This document shows, in pieces, positions 45,621 to 56,754 of a DNA stretch of 64,000 nt (the first letter of the stretch is position 1; every line of letters begins with the position of its first letter). This DNA comes from Paraspadella gotoi (taxonomy: Eukaryota; Chaetognatha): contig CM119268.1 of assembly GCA_051294375.1 (NCBI GenBank), positions 19,598,625 to 19,662,624 of the forward strand. The letters run 5' to 3'. A program made the translations under genes and the position numbers. The notes under the pieces were generated by a model. That model worked only from the letters and a program-made list of their open reading frames with translations, had not been told where the DNA came from and made no database searches.

Positions 45621-46356
45621 CAGTCATGTGCAAAAAAAAACGTGCCATTTTATTTCAGACTGTTAAAAATCACCTTTAAAATTGATTTTTTTTTTTAAAT
45701 TAAAAGTGATTTAGGTTTATGGAAGATAATGAGTTTGGCATAAATTTTTATTTAAATTTTTGTACTTTGGTTAAAAAAATCGCAGTAGTCCAGCTTGTTT
45801 ACTTATAGTTACTGCTCATGCAATGGCATTAATATGAATTTCAAAAAAACATTTTGTGTTGCATTGTGACTAAGAGCCTTCGCTGTTATAAGATATATTT
45901 TTATGAAAAAAATGAAATGTTTTTTAAAATAATGGTTTATCTTACACATATAGAATTGGAGTAATGTGTCTGAGCAATCTGAAAGTCCCTTTTTTATTTA
46001 ATTTTTTTTTTGTTAAAAAAAATTTGTGTAAATAAAAGTTGTTTTTTCATTGGTTTGGAGACAGTCAGAGTTTAAAAAAATCATATCTCCTAAACCACTG
46101 ACCGATTTAATAAAATTTAGATGTATCTCTTTTCTAAAAAAGTTATGATTGGTGTTAATAACCAAAACATTGTCCGATTAATAAAATAGAACGTTTATTA
46201 CCAAAATCAAAACTCTTCTACTTTGTAACTAATAAATTTTAGATACATTGATTCCTTTTTTAAAAATTATTTTTATTATTTTAAGTATAATGTTTTTAAA
46301 AGTAGAGTATCTGGAATTTTAAGTTATAAAGTGGCGCGTTTTTTTGCACAGGAGTG
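45621..46356. mobile_element. Tc1/mariner-like MITE
   Basis: Left end CAGTCATGTGCAAAAAAAAA and right end, inverted, CACTCCTGTGCAAAAAAA, both continuing CG(T/C)GCCA. The element is flanked by TA on each side (45619-45620, 46357-46358). TA duplications and CAGT...GTGCAAAA ends are typical of Tc1/mariner elements. The 736-bp interior has no transposase frame. Confidence 0.7.
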
Positions 46357-47744
46357 TAGGTTAGGGTGAAGTAAAAGTTTGGAATAAAAATTTAGCAGAT
46401 ATATCTTGAAAACTATTATGAAATTGGTACAACCAATATAAAAATTATCCATTCATTTAATAAATAAGCTATCTTGCCCCTGACTTTGGACAGGCTTTGG
46501 TGGTTTAAGGCCTCCATTACTCTTACAAGATAATGACATTGCAGGTCCCTGCAAGCTTTCAATATATTAGTGAATAGTAATCTGTGATTTTTTTTTATAT
46601 ATATTTTCAGCTTATTTTGTATAAATTTCAAAATAGTTACTTAAACATTTTGAGAACAGTTTCAGATTCCTCATAAAAAGTTAATAAAAGAAAATATTTT
46701 TCAAAAATTATGTTATTAAGTATAGTAAAAATATAAAAAAACTATAATTTTAAGCTAAAAATTAAAAATTGGCATATTATATATAGTTTTTTACGTTTTT
46801 GACCAACTTAATGAAATAATTTTCAAAAAATAATTATACTTTTTTATATCAACTTTTTGCAAGGAATCCAAATCCGTTCTTAAAATTAAAAAAATTCATT
46901 TTGGAATTTTAGCTTATTATATACTTATTATTATATATAAATATAGCTTACTGGTGCCCACTAACCTATAAATTTAAAAAATAAATTTACCAAAGTATAT
47001 TTATTGGTTTTTATTTTTATGTTCTATATTCTAAATTTTAATTTCATGAAATTTTATTGTTTTCACATCGCTCTTTACATACTGTAGGTATGTTTTTTTT
47101 TTCAAAAGAGTCCAGATTTAAAATACAAAAAATAATAAGGAAATATTTGACCGCTGGTTTGACCCATAAACTGATGCAGGGTGAGAACCAATCTGACCAA
47201 TATTCCAACTAAAGTGTCCACATAGTTTTGAGTCTCTTGTTCCAATTTCTGCTAAAAATAACCCATTTAACGACACATGTGTTGTTAAAGGGGAGAAAGA
47301 GAGAGAGAGAGAGATCCAGCCTTCCCTCGTCAACGCAAATAAAACCCGAGGAAAAAGAAAACACTTTTTTTTTGTTTCAAAGGTTTTAATTAATGTCGTG
47401 GAGGCAATTAGATTGTGTCGGTGATTAGTGGTTGCTAATTAGTGGTTGGTAATTAGTGGTTGGCAATAGATATTTTGTAGTATACTAACAACAGTTGCTG
47501 GGAGGATTATAATATACATATATATATAATAACCAGTGGCTGCGCCAATACTTGTAAATCACTTTCAAGGGCTTAAACTGAACTGTGAGCGGCACTAATA
47601 ACATTTTGGTACTTGCAAAAATATTTTATAAATCAAAACAATATTATTTTTGTTTTTATATATGATAAAAATTATTTGATCAAGACATAGAATAAAAAAT
47701 ATAATAAATATATATATATAATAAAAAATTAAAAAAACAATTGC
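46357..47744. other. AT-rich stretch with repeat D and a (GTTAGTG)-type minisatellite
   Basis: 46630-47060 is partly self-complementary and similar to the hAT MITE at 60155-60765 and to 31865-32050. 47421-47470 holds a 17-18-bp TTAGTGGTTGSTAA tandem. The 71-codon frame at 47118-47333 (-) is unrecognised. Confidence 0.45.
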
Positions 47745-47754
47745 NNNNNNNNNN
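47745..47754. other. Assembly gap (10 N)
   Basis: Flanked on both sides by nearly the same AT-rich sequence (TATATATATAATAAAAAATT), so it may be a local tandem ambiguity. Confidence 1.
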
Positions 47755-47908
47755 TAAAAAATATAATAAAATAAAATAGAATAAGAAAAACATACTTATT
47801 AAAAAATATATATATATAATAAAAAATTAAAAAAAACAATTGCTATTTTGTTGAAGAGCAGGTGCAAATGAAGATCTAGTGGGTGAAGATAAATTTTATT
47901 TTTAATGT

Positions 47909-48174
47909 NNNNNNNNNNNNNNNNNNNNNNNNNNNNNNNNNNNNNNNNNNNNNNNNNNNNNNNNNNNNNNNNNNNNNNNNNNNNNNNNNNNNNNNNNNNN
48001 NNNNNNNNNNNNNNNNNNNNNNNNNNNNNNNNNNNNNNNNNNNNNNNNNNNNNNNNNNNNNNNNNNNNNNNNNNNNNNNNNNNNNNNNNNNNNNNNNNNN
48101 NNNNNNNNNNNNNNNNNNNNNNNNNNNNNNNNNNNNNNNNNNNNNNNNNNNNNNNNNNNNNNNNNNNNNNNNNN
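47909..48174. other. Assembly gap (266 N)
   Basis: An N run of sized-gap type. No duplicated flanks noticed. Confidence 1.
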
Positions 48175-48351
48175 TGTCTTACAAAAAGCTTTCGAGTAGA
48201 ATAGGGTAAAAATACAAACAAAATATAATGGGACTCTTCTATTGTTTCATATAAAAAGATTAAAACATCTGGTGGATGTATTTAAACTAAAATTGATTGC
48301 TATTTTGTTTTTCAAAATGCTTTTTTGTTTGTGAAGCCATCTGGTTTATTA

Positions 48352-49173
48352 ACAAGTTTGAGCAAACAATGTCGGATCTGCCCACGATCATTATCGATAA
48401 TTAATTAATTAATTAATTAATTATTAATTATTTCAAGTTAATTAATTATTTAAGTAATTCATAATTAATTTATTAAAGTTAATTATTTAATTAATTAGGC
48501 AATTAATTAATTAATTTGAGCTGAAATGTTTGTTTTCATTGATTAATTGACTGATCAATTAATTATTGATTAATTGACTAATTGATTAATTAACTGATTA
48601 ATTATTTAATTAATTAATACATCTTGCATTTACATTTAAAATAAAAAGAAAAAGAAGCATAATCAATTAGTGAAACAGGTTCTTTGTTTTTTCCATTTAA
48701 ACACATTTCCACTCAAATGATTTCATCGAAACTTGATTTCCTGTTCAATCAGACACTTTTCTACCCACATGCAAAAAATTCCAGGTCAATCGCCCCATTT
48801 ACTCATGAGTAATTGGTGTTCAAATAGTGAAATATATTTTTTTGTTTTTTCAATTTAAACTGATTTCCACTCGGACCATTCCATCGAAACTTCATATCCT
48901 GCTCAATCACACAATTCCCTACCCACACACAAAATTTTATTCAAATCAATCCATCCAATCACGAGTAATTGGTGTTTTTTTTGCTAAAGTGGGACGGATG
49001 GATGGACGGACGGATGGACAGACGGATGGACATCTTTTTTTTTTGCATAGTTTATCATAATTTAATGTTCTGACATGATATAACTGAATGCCCGACAAGA
49101 TTGAGGGGGTGGACCAACAGACCGACAAAGTGAATTATTGAGTCGGGATCTGCTGAAAACAGATCCGACTATA
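48352..49173 (-). repeat. R1 element, full length, reverse orientation
   Basis: Tail AAGTTTGAGCAAACAATGTC, TTAATTAA runs, two internal units, GGAC/GGAT array (49000-49030), and head CGGGATCTGCTGAAAACAGATCCGACT (49143-49169). About 820 bp. Confidence 0.85.
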
Positions 49174-49589
49174 ATTTAATATTAAATAATTAATTATCTG
49201 ATCAGCTGCTTACTGCTAATGATCGTGGGCAGATCCGGCATTGTTTTAAAAAGATATAAAATTAAAATCAATCTGAGCGAATTCAATGATTGTTTTTCAC
49301 TGGATGAAAGGGAGACAGAAAAGGGAGGAAAAAAAAAGAAAGGAAATGAATGAGAGAAGGAAAAAGAAAAGAAAAAGTAGGAAAAGAAACAAAAAAAAAA
49401 CAGTAAGCTACTTTTTAATTTGACTCAGGCCCTTTGGGTCACGGGAAATTCCCAGGCCAATCTTCCGACAGTTTGAACCCATTTTCCATATGCCATCGGA
49501 TTGGATCTCTCTCTCTCTCTCTCTCTCTGTCTCCGCGATTGAGTTAAGCTGTCTGGGAAGGGTAAAAATGTTTAGTTGCTTATTTTTAG
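49174..49589. other. Low-copy stretch with (CT)n
   Basis: Includes an R1-tail remnant (49225-49245), A/G-rich DNA and (CT)n at 49508-49528. No gene recognised. Confidence 0.4.
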
Positions 49590-50128
49590 TCGGATCTGCT
49601 TTGTCGGTCCGTCGGTCCGCCCCCTCAACCTTGTCGGGCATTCACTTACATCATGTCAGAACAGCAAATTATGATAAATTATGCAAAAAAAACGATGTCC
49701 GTCCATCCTTCTGTCTGTCTGTCCGTCCGTCCATCCGTCCTTCCGACGTTCGTCCCACCTTAGAAAAAAACACAAATTACTCGTGATTGGATGGATGGAT
49801 TGAAGTGAAAATTTTTGTGTAGGTAGGGAAGTGTATGATTGAGCTGGATATAAAGTTTCGGTGGAATAGTTCAAGTGGAAATGAGTTTAAATGGAAAAAA
49901 CAAAAAAATATATTTCACTATTTGAACACCAATTGCTCAAGTGGATGGGGCGATTAACTTGAAATTTTGTATTTGGTTATTTGTATTTTAAATGATTATG
50001 TAGATGTATTAATTAATCAAATAATTAATCAATTAATTAATCAACAAAAACAAACATTTTGGATCAAATTAATAAATTAATTGCCTAATTAATTAAATAA
50101 TTAACATTGTTTGCTCAAACTTGTTTTT
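49590..50128 (+). repeat. R1 element with deletions
   Basis: The head AGTCGGATCTGC is fused directly to TTTGTCGGTCCG (half of the hairpin is lost). A GTCC array and one and a half units follow, and the tail (ACATTGTTTGCTCAAACTTG) lacks CAGATCCG. Confidence 0.75.
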
Positions 50129-50525
50129 AGTGTGCGATCATAGTACATTAAAAATTTAGATATGGCTTCTCATCTTGAAATAGCTTTGATATTTTCTTAT
50201 TACATTTGGATTTAAGTAGTTTTTGTTTGAATTTCCACTTCATTAAGATTTACTGCAATATGCAAATGAGATTATAGTACTAATTAATATATCCAAATTA
50301 ATATATAGAAATGCTTTAATCTAATTTACATATTGAAGTATATAATATTGAAGATGAAATTCAAAAATTTTTTTAAAATCTATAATTAAAATGGGAAAAC
50401 AAAGGACCTTTTTAATGAGAAGCTATATCTTAATTTTAATACAAATAAAAATAAAACCTTTTACAAGCTATGATTGGAAAAAATTGTAACAATTTCCAAT
50501 TGTAAACAATTGTAACATTTTTTTT
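50129..50525 (-). repeat. Family S fragment, reverse orientation
   Basis: Colinear with 62215-62610 and the inverse of 54170-54545 (ATGGCTTCTCATCTTGAAATAGC, TTACTGCAATATGCAAATGAGATTA). The hairpin end is absent. Confidence 0.7.
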
Positions 50526-50876
50526 CCTTTGTTTTATTTCTTTAAATTATGTATATGTATTTTTCTTCCTATTATTCTCAGTTGCTGACTCTTCTGAACC
50601 CTATAAAAACGAGTTCAGGCTCTGCAGTGATTATACAACTGCCTTCCATCGGCTGTCCATCTTTCTCTCTTTCTTTCTTTTTCTGTCTCTCTCTGTCTCT
50701 CTCCCTCTCTCTGTACGATCTCTTGCGTGATTGTTTTTTGAAAAAAATTGATTATTTTTTTCTTTTAAAAATTTTTATTATCGCCATTTATTCTGCGCTT
50801 TTTTCTCAATGCAAAATCCCAAATTTACATCCGAGATTTTCGTGGATTTATTCTCTTTCTTTCTCTCTCTCTTTCT

Positions 50877-50931
<55 letters not shown>

Positions 50932-50960
50932 ACTCATACACACATTTGTTTTTTTAATTT
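50526..50960 (-). repeat. Family C repeat, reverse orientation
   Basis: AAAACGAGTTCAGGCTCTGC, CT-rich segments, TTTTTATTATCGCCATTTATTC, CATCCGAGATTTTCGTGGAT and (CT)n (50876-50930), ending CACTCATACACACATTTGTTT. Confidence 0.75.
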
Positions 50961-50984
50961 ATGATGAACGATTCATTGCGTCAA

Positions 50985-51245
50985 TGAATGACTATCATCG
51001 CATCAATGAATGACTATCATCGTATCAATGAATGATTCTCATCACATCAATGAATGACTATCATCGCATCAATCATTTGGTTATTATCACATCAATCATT
51101 TGGTTATCATCACATCGATCATTTTGTTATCATCGCATCAATTATTGGTTATCATCGCATCAATATTTGATTATCATCGCATCAATCATTTGGTTATCAT
51201 CCCATCAATCCTTTGGTTATCATCGCATCAATATTTGGTTATCAT
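50985..51245. repeat. Minisatellite of TTATCATCGCATCAAT type
   Basis: About 11 units of 21-23 bp (GGTTATCATCGCATCAATCA). It recurs inverted at 52375-52590 and in shorter form at 36240, 41150, 60095, 61240 and 63717. Confidence 0.9.
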
Positions 51246-51867
51246 TGAAGGTAGGCGAGATCCTATTCTTTTAAGATTTTTTTTCTCGTGTTTTGTCGAC
51301 TCAAATTCATCTTTTCTTTTCTTTTTTTCTTTCCTTTTGTTTTCTTTAAATCTTTTTAGTTGCGCCGCGTTTGATCAAACTTATTACTTTCAATAAACTC
51401 TTTTTTTTCTCTAATTCTCTTTTGTAATAATTCTGTTTCACTTTCTATTTCATTTTCTCGAAATTCTTTTATCTGACTTCGCGTTTTAAATTGCCTCTGT
51501 CTCTCTCTGTCTCTGTCTCTTTCTTAGTCTTGATAACACTAACGTTTTCTCTTTTTCCGCTCAATTTATCTGCAGTTCGTAATCTTTTTTGAAAAATTAT
51601 TATATATTATATATATTATTATTATATATATTCAGTACACTTCAGTACATTTTTATACAATTTTCTTCCTATAGAAAGTTTAATTTAAGTTAATTTAAGT
51701 TTAATTTCCGTCTGCTTTCTCTCAATGTCTGATTCTCATCGTCTCCCTTCTTCGCGGGAACAAATTCTTCATTTGACTTTTTCTGTCTTTCAAATTTCAT
51801 CCTTAGTTTCCTCTCTCGCAAGTTCCATCGCTTATTCCATCTCCCGATTCAAATTGTTTTCTCTCAT

Positions 51868-51918
<51 letters not shown>

Positions 51919-52374
51919 ATATCTCTCTCTCTCTATCCTTCCAATTTCTTAATCGAGTTTCTCGAGATTTTTATTCGCTCGTAAAAGAAATTAATCGAAA
52001 ACAGGGGAAGGAAATAAAGAAGACAAAAGACGGAAATGGAACGGGACAAAGTGTCAAAAACAGAATGTCAACAGCCGGAGAAACAGCGGCAGCCGGTTAG
52101 GGCAGCAGCCGCCGCAGGGCCACCGGCAGTAGCCGCAGCAGCATTCGCCGAATTCGTCCGCATTGTTTTTCTTTTCTCGTTCTTCTTATTATCTGTCTAT
52201 CTATCTGATTATATATGCGATTTTATTCGAATACAACGAGGTTGATCAGTACAATCATCATCAACAAACAAACAAACAAAGATAGACTAAGTCTTAGCAA
52301 AAAAAAAAAACATTATAAAATAGAGAGAAAAAATCTTAAAAGCATAAAGATCGAGCAGCGCTTTCGATAGTAAC
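51246..52374. other. T- and C/T-rich stretch with a small GC-rich patch
   Basis: (CT)n at 51870-51935. The 70-codon frame at 52036-52245 (+) has an Ala/Pro-rich centre and a hydrophobic tail, encoded by a CpG-richer patch. I cannot assign it; it could be a 5' exon or chance. Confidence 0.3.
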
Positions 52375-52590
52375 CAAATATTGATGCGATGATAACCAAA
52401 TATTGATGCGATGATAACCAAATATTGACGCGATGATAACCAATAATTGATGCGATGATAACAAAATGACTGATGTGATGATAATCAAATGATTGATGCG
52501 ATGATAGTCATTCATTGATATGATGATAATCAATTCATTGATACGATGATAGTCATTCATTGATGCGATGATAGTATTCATTGACGCGCT
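52375..52590. repeat. Minisatellite of ATTGATGCGATGATAA type
   Basis: Inverse orientation of 50985-51245, about ten units. Confidence 0.9.
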
Positions 52591-52636
52591 GAATCATTCA
52601 TCGTAAATAAAACAAACAAATGCGTGTATGAGTGAA

Positions 52637-52674
<38 letters not shown>

Positions 52675-52843
52675 GCTGGACAGTTTTCCCGCCAACGAAA
52701 CGCATTATTAGGTCTCTCTCGTTTATATAAAGAATAATCAGAATTTTTAGAAAAAAAAATCCACGAAAATCTCGGATGTAAATTTGTGATTTTGTATTGA
52801 GAAAAAAGCGCGGAATAAATGGCATAATAAAGTTTTTAGAAGG

Positions 52844-52894
<51 letters not shown>

Positions 52895-54125
52895 AGAGAG
52901 AGAGAGAAAAAAGGGAGGGAGAGTGAGAAAGAGAGAGAAGAGAGAGAGTTTTCCCACCAACGAGACGCATTATTAGGTCACTCTCGTTTATAATCGGTTA
53001 TCCGTTGCCTCGCAACGGCGTCGTGAAATTGGGTCTATGTTGATTTTTTTTTATACACGTAACGCGTTATTAGGTCATGTTCCTCGACATTGTTTACTTG
53101 TTGCTCCGCAACGACCACGAAATCTAGGTTAAGTAAGTTATTGTATTTTGGGATTTTGTATTGAGATAAAATAATAAATGGCGATAATAAAAGTTTTTAG
53201 AAGGAAAAATCCACGAAAATCTCGGAATAAATGGCGATAAAAGTTTTTAGAAGGAAAAAAAAAGAGAGAGAAAGAGAGAAGAGAAGAGAGAGAGAGAGAG
53301 AGAGAGAGAAAGAAGAAGATAGAGAGAAAAAGATTGTTCTTTTTTTAGGAAGAAACCAGACCGAGGTCAAATTTAATATTTGCATATTTAATTAATTTAT
53401 AAATAGTTATACAACTCAAATAATTATTATTTAAAAAAAAGTTAAAAATGATTAAATATATACACTAAAAATATTTATAAATTTAATAAAGTACAAATTA
53501 TCAGAATAACAAAAAAAGTAATGTTATATTTGACTATATCTCTCTTATCAACTCCTATTTTAGATATAATTTGCCAATAGTGGGCCAACCGGTCCAAAGT
53601 TGCAATAATAAATAAAAACAATTTTTTTTTTTTATAATGTGATGCATGCAATTATATTATTTGGCGAAAGTGCTGCATATATAATAGGTCACATTAGCTG
53701 ATTTATATGTGATAATGCATATCATTATAAGTTATTCTTCATTTTTTTAAAAAAAATATATAGAGAAGAGGAGGAGAGAGAGAGAGAGAGAGAGAAAGAA
53801 AAGAAAAAACCGAATTTCTTTCCAATTATATCTCAGATATAAATTTGGGATTTTGTATTGAAAAAAAAGCGCGGAATAAATGGCGATAATAAAAGTTTTG
53901 AGAAGGAAAAAAATAATCAGAATTTTTCAAAAAACGAACGATCGTACAGAGTGAGAGAGACAGAAAGACAGAAAGAGAGAGAAAGAGAGACAGAAAGAGA
54001 AAAAGAGAGACAAAGAGACAGAAGAAAGAGAAAGCTGGAAGCCAGCTGAACAGTCACTGCAGAACCTGAACTCGTTTTTTAAGGGTTCAGAAAAAGCAGC
54101 AACTGACAAATATAGGAAAGAAAAT
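52591..54125 (+). repeat. Three to four family C copies with (GA)n
   Basis: Repeated ATCCACGAAAATCTCGG, GCGCGGAATAAATGGCGATA and AGTTTTTAGAAGGAAAAA blocks, separated by (GA)n (52636-52670, 52853-52950, 53263-53310, 53771-53797). They are interspersed with TTATTAGGTC...CTCGTTTATA sequences and an AT-rich segment (53370-53760). 54030-54110 ends GCTGAACAGTCACTGCAGAA. Confidence 0.75.
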
Positions 54126-54725
54126 CTATATATAATTTAAAGAATAAAAGAAAGGCAAAATATGTTACAATTGTTTACAATTGGAATTTTTCCAAATTTT
54201 TCCAAATCGCAGCTTGTAAAAGATTTAATTTATATTTGTATTAAAAATAAGATATAGCTTCTCATTAAAAAAATACTTTGAGTTCCCATTTTTATTAAAT
54301 TTAAAACAAATTTTTTGAATTTCATCTTCAATATTATATACTGCAATATGTAAATTAGATTAAAGCATTTCTAAGTACTTTAATCTCATTTGCATATTGC
54401 AGTAAATCATAATGAAGTGGAAATTCAAACAGAAAATACTAAAATCCAAATGTAATATGAAAATATCACAGCTATTTCAAGATGAAAAGCCATATCTAAA
54501 TTTTTAACTTACTATGATTGCACACTTTTGTAAAACTTTATCATAATTTATAATAATTTTATTTTAAAAAAACGGTAAGTCACAGCCAAACCTATAAAAG
54601 CGTAGTAGTTTTTATATACAAAAACAGCGTGACGGACGACGACGACGACGACGACTACGTCACAAAGAAGCAACCCTAAAACATTATAGAGCCTGACCCG
54701 GCTTCGCCGGTCAAGGCTCGATAAA
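54126..54725 (+). repeat. Family S copy with terminal hairpin
   Basis: Inverse of 61995-62610. Ends with a (GAC)n tract (54636-54654), the hairpin AGCCTGACCCGGC-TTC-GCCGGTCAAGGCT at 54690-54718, and CGATAAAA. Conserved blocks include CACAGCCAAACCTATAAAAG. Confidence 0.8.
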
Positions 54726-55288
54726 AAAAACAGTTAATTAAATAGAATTAATTAATTAAAATTTAAACAATTAAAAATTGTTCTATGTTGTAAAAAACGG
54801 AACAAGTTTCTGAGAACAGTATTTTCATTGTATATATATCTTTGAGATAAAGGTTTTCTTACGATTATTAAAAATTTTCCCATAGATTATATCCAAAAAT
54901 CTTTCGTACACCATCATTTACAGCAACATTTATCTGTCTTTTTATCTATCTGTCTATCTATTTGTCTATATTTATGTCTATCTATTTATCTATCTATCTA
55001 TCTTACTTTCTTCACTTATGATTAGTTAAACAGTTTCGCTAATTGAAAGTTATTTCAATTTAACAAAAAAATATCGTTGTCTAAAAACATTACCAAATTT
55101 TATGGGATTTTTTAAATAATATCGTTGATCTTTAGTTAATCTATCTCGATCAATATCTCACGATCCTCAACGCATTTCATGGACAATGAGGTTCTTTTTC
55201 ACGTTTACTCTTTTTATTTACAGGTGACTTTTTTTTTCTTGATAATTTTCCCCCATCGTCTGCCATCGAATCTCCTACTCTCTTTTTT
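54726..55288. other. AT-rich stretch with (TATC)n-like tract, no gene
   Basis: CTATCTGTCTATC-like tetranucleotide repeats at 54930-55000; otherwise unremarkable. Confidence 0.45.
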
Positions 55289-56437
55289 AGTCGGATCTGC
55301 TTATCAGCAGATCCCGAGTCCCGACTCTATAATTCACTTTGTCGGTCCGCCCCCTCAATATTGTCGGGCACTAACTTATATCATGTCAGAACATCGAATT
55401 ATGATAAATTATGCAAAAAAATGTCCGTCCGTTCGTCCGTCCGTCCCACCTTAGCAAAAAACACCAATTACTCGTGATTGGATGGATGGATTTGAATGAG
55501 ATTTTGTGTGTGGGTAGGGAAGTGTGTGACTGAGCTGGATATGAAGTTTCGATGGAATCGTCCGAGTGGAAATGAGTTTAAATGGAAAAAACAAAAATAT
55601 AATTCACTATTTGAATACCAATTGCTCATGAGTGGATGGGGCGATTGACCTGGAATTTTGTATGTGGGTAGGAAAGTGTGTGATTGAACAGGAAATCAAG
55701 TTTTGATGGAATCGTTTGAGTGGAAATGAGTTTAAATGGAAAAAAACAAACCTGTTTCACTAATGATTTTTTTTCCTTTTATATTAAATGTATATGCACT
55801 TATGCAGGATGTATTAATAAATCAAATAATTAATCAGTTAATTAATCAATTAGTCAATTAATCACTAATTAATTAATCAGTCAATCAATCCGTCCATCCG
55901 TCCCACCTTAGCAAACAGCCCCAATAACTCGTGATTGGCTGGTTGGGTCGGAATGAAATTTTGTGTGTGGGTAGAAACATGTGTGACGAAGCTTGATATA
56001 AAGTTTCGGTGGAAACGTACCAGTGGAAATGAGTTTAAATGAAAAAAATATATATTTACTTGAATCTTTTTATTTATTTTAGCCCATGATAGATTGAGAT
56101 GAATTTTTGTGAGCCGGTAGGAAAGTGAGTGAAGAAGCTAGATATAAAGTTTTGACGGAATGCAAGTTGAAAAAATTATGCAAGTTGAAAAAATCTTAAA
56201 AGCATAAGGATCCTCACAATTGCATAAAAAGAGAGAGAGAGAGAGAAGGAGACATAAAATAAAATAGAGGATTTTTTTTGTTTTGATAAAATGTAAACAA
56301 AACATTTAATAACTGTCCTGACTCAATTTTAAGGACATCGATGATGACAAGCTGAATATAAATTATAATTAAATATTAAAATTAATTAATTAATTAATTA
56401 TCGTAAGCAGATCCGACATTGTTTGCTCAAACTTGTT
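55289..56437 (+). repeat. R1 element, reference full-length copy
   Basis: The family organisation is clearest here. After a T-run comes the head AGTCGGATCTGCTTATCAGC, whose first 12 bases pair with GCAGATCCCGA just downstream (5' hairpin). Then: TATAATTCACTTTGTCGGTC; a (GTCC/GTCT)n array (55420-55445); CCACCTTAGCAAAAAACACC; three to four internal units of about 150 bp ending GAAATGAGTTTAAATGGAA; 18-bp GCAAGTTGAAAAAATTAT units; (GA)n; CATCGATGATGACAAGCTGA; TTAATTAA runs; and the tail GCAGATCCGACATTGTTTGC TCAAACTTGTT. Head and tail share GTCGGATCTGC in inverted orientation. No coding capacity. No target duplication is visible; insertions are at T-runs. The layout recalls Helentron-derived HINE/DINE-1 elements. 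Confidence 0.85.
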
Positions 56438-56754
56438 TATAAATCAAGCAAGTTTTCGAATAGATATCCTCTATTAAAAATGTTATATACTTTTTTCCTA
56501 GATAGTATGCATTGTGTATCTCCCTCTTCCTCTCTAACTCTCTCTCTCTCTCTCAAATTGACAATATCATTTTAGTTTCAAAACTAAAATCTATCTGTCC
56601 TTACCATTAGCCTATTCTCACCATTGACCACTGTCCTTTCTAAACTCTGAGTTTGAAACTTTGTCCTTTCTCTCTCTCTTTTTCTCTCTCCCTCTCCTTC
56701 TGTAGAAAATTTGTGAGCAATTCACAAAAAACTTTGACGCTCATATTGTGAGCC
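56438..56754. other. CT-rich low-copy stretch
   Basis: (CT)n-like DNA at 56520-56550 and 56668-56700. GACCACTGTCCTTTC resembles part of the Penelope arm at 9330. Confidence 0.4.

Noticed and set aside
47118-47333. 71-residue minus frame as a transposase remnant
   Set aside because: No motif I can defend; neighbouring frames are no worse.
52036-52245. 70-residue Ala/Pro-rich frame with a hydrophobic tail
   Set aside because: No recognisable family. The GC-rich triplet patch can explain the open frame. Left as an unassigned stretch.
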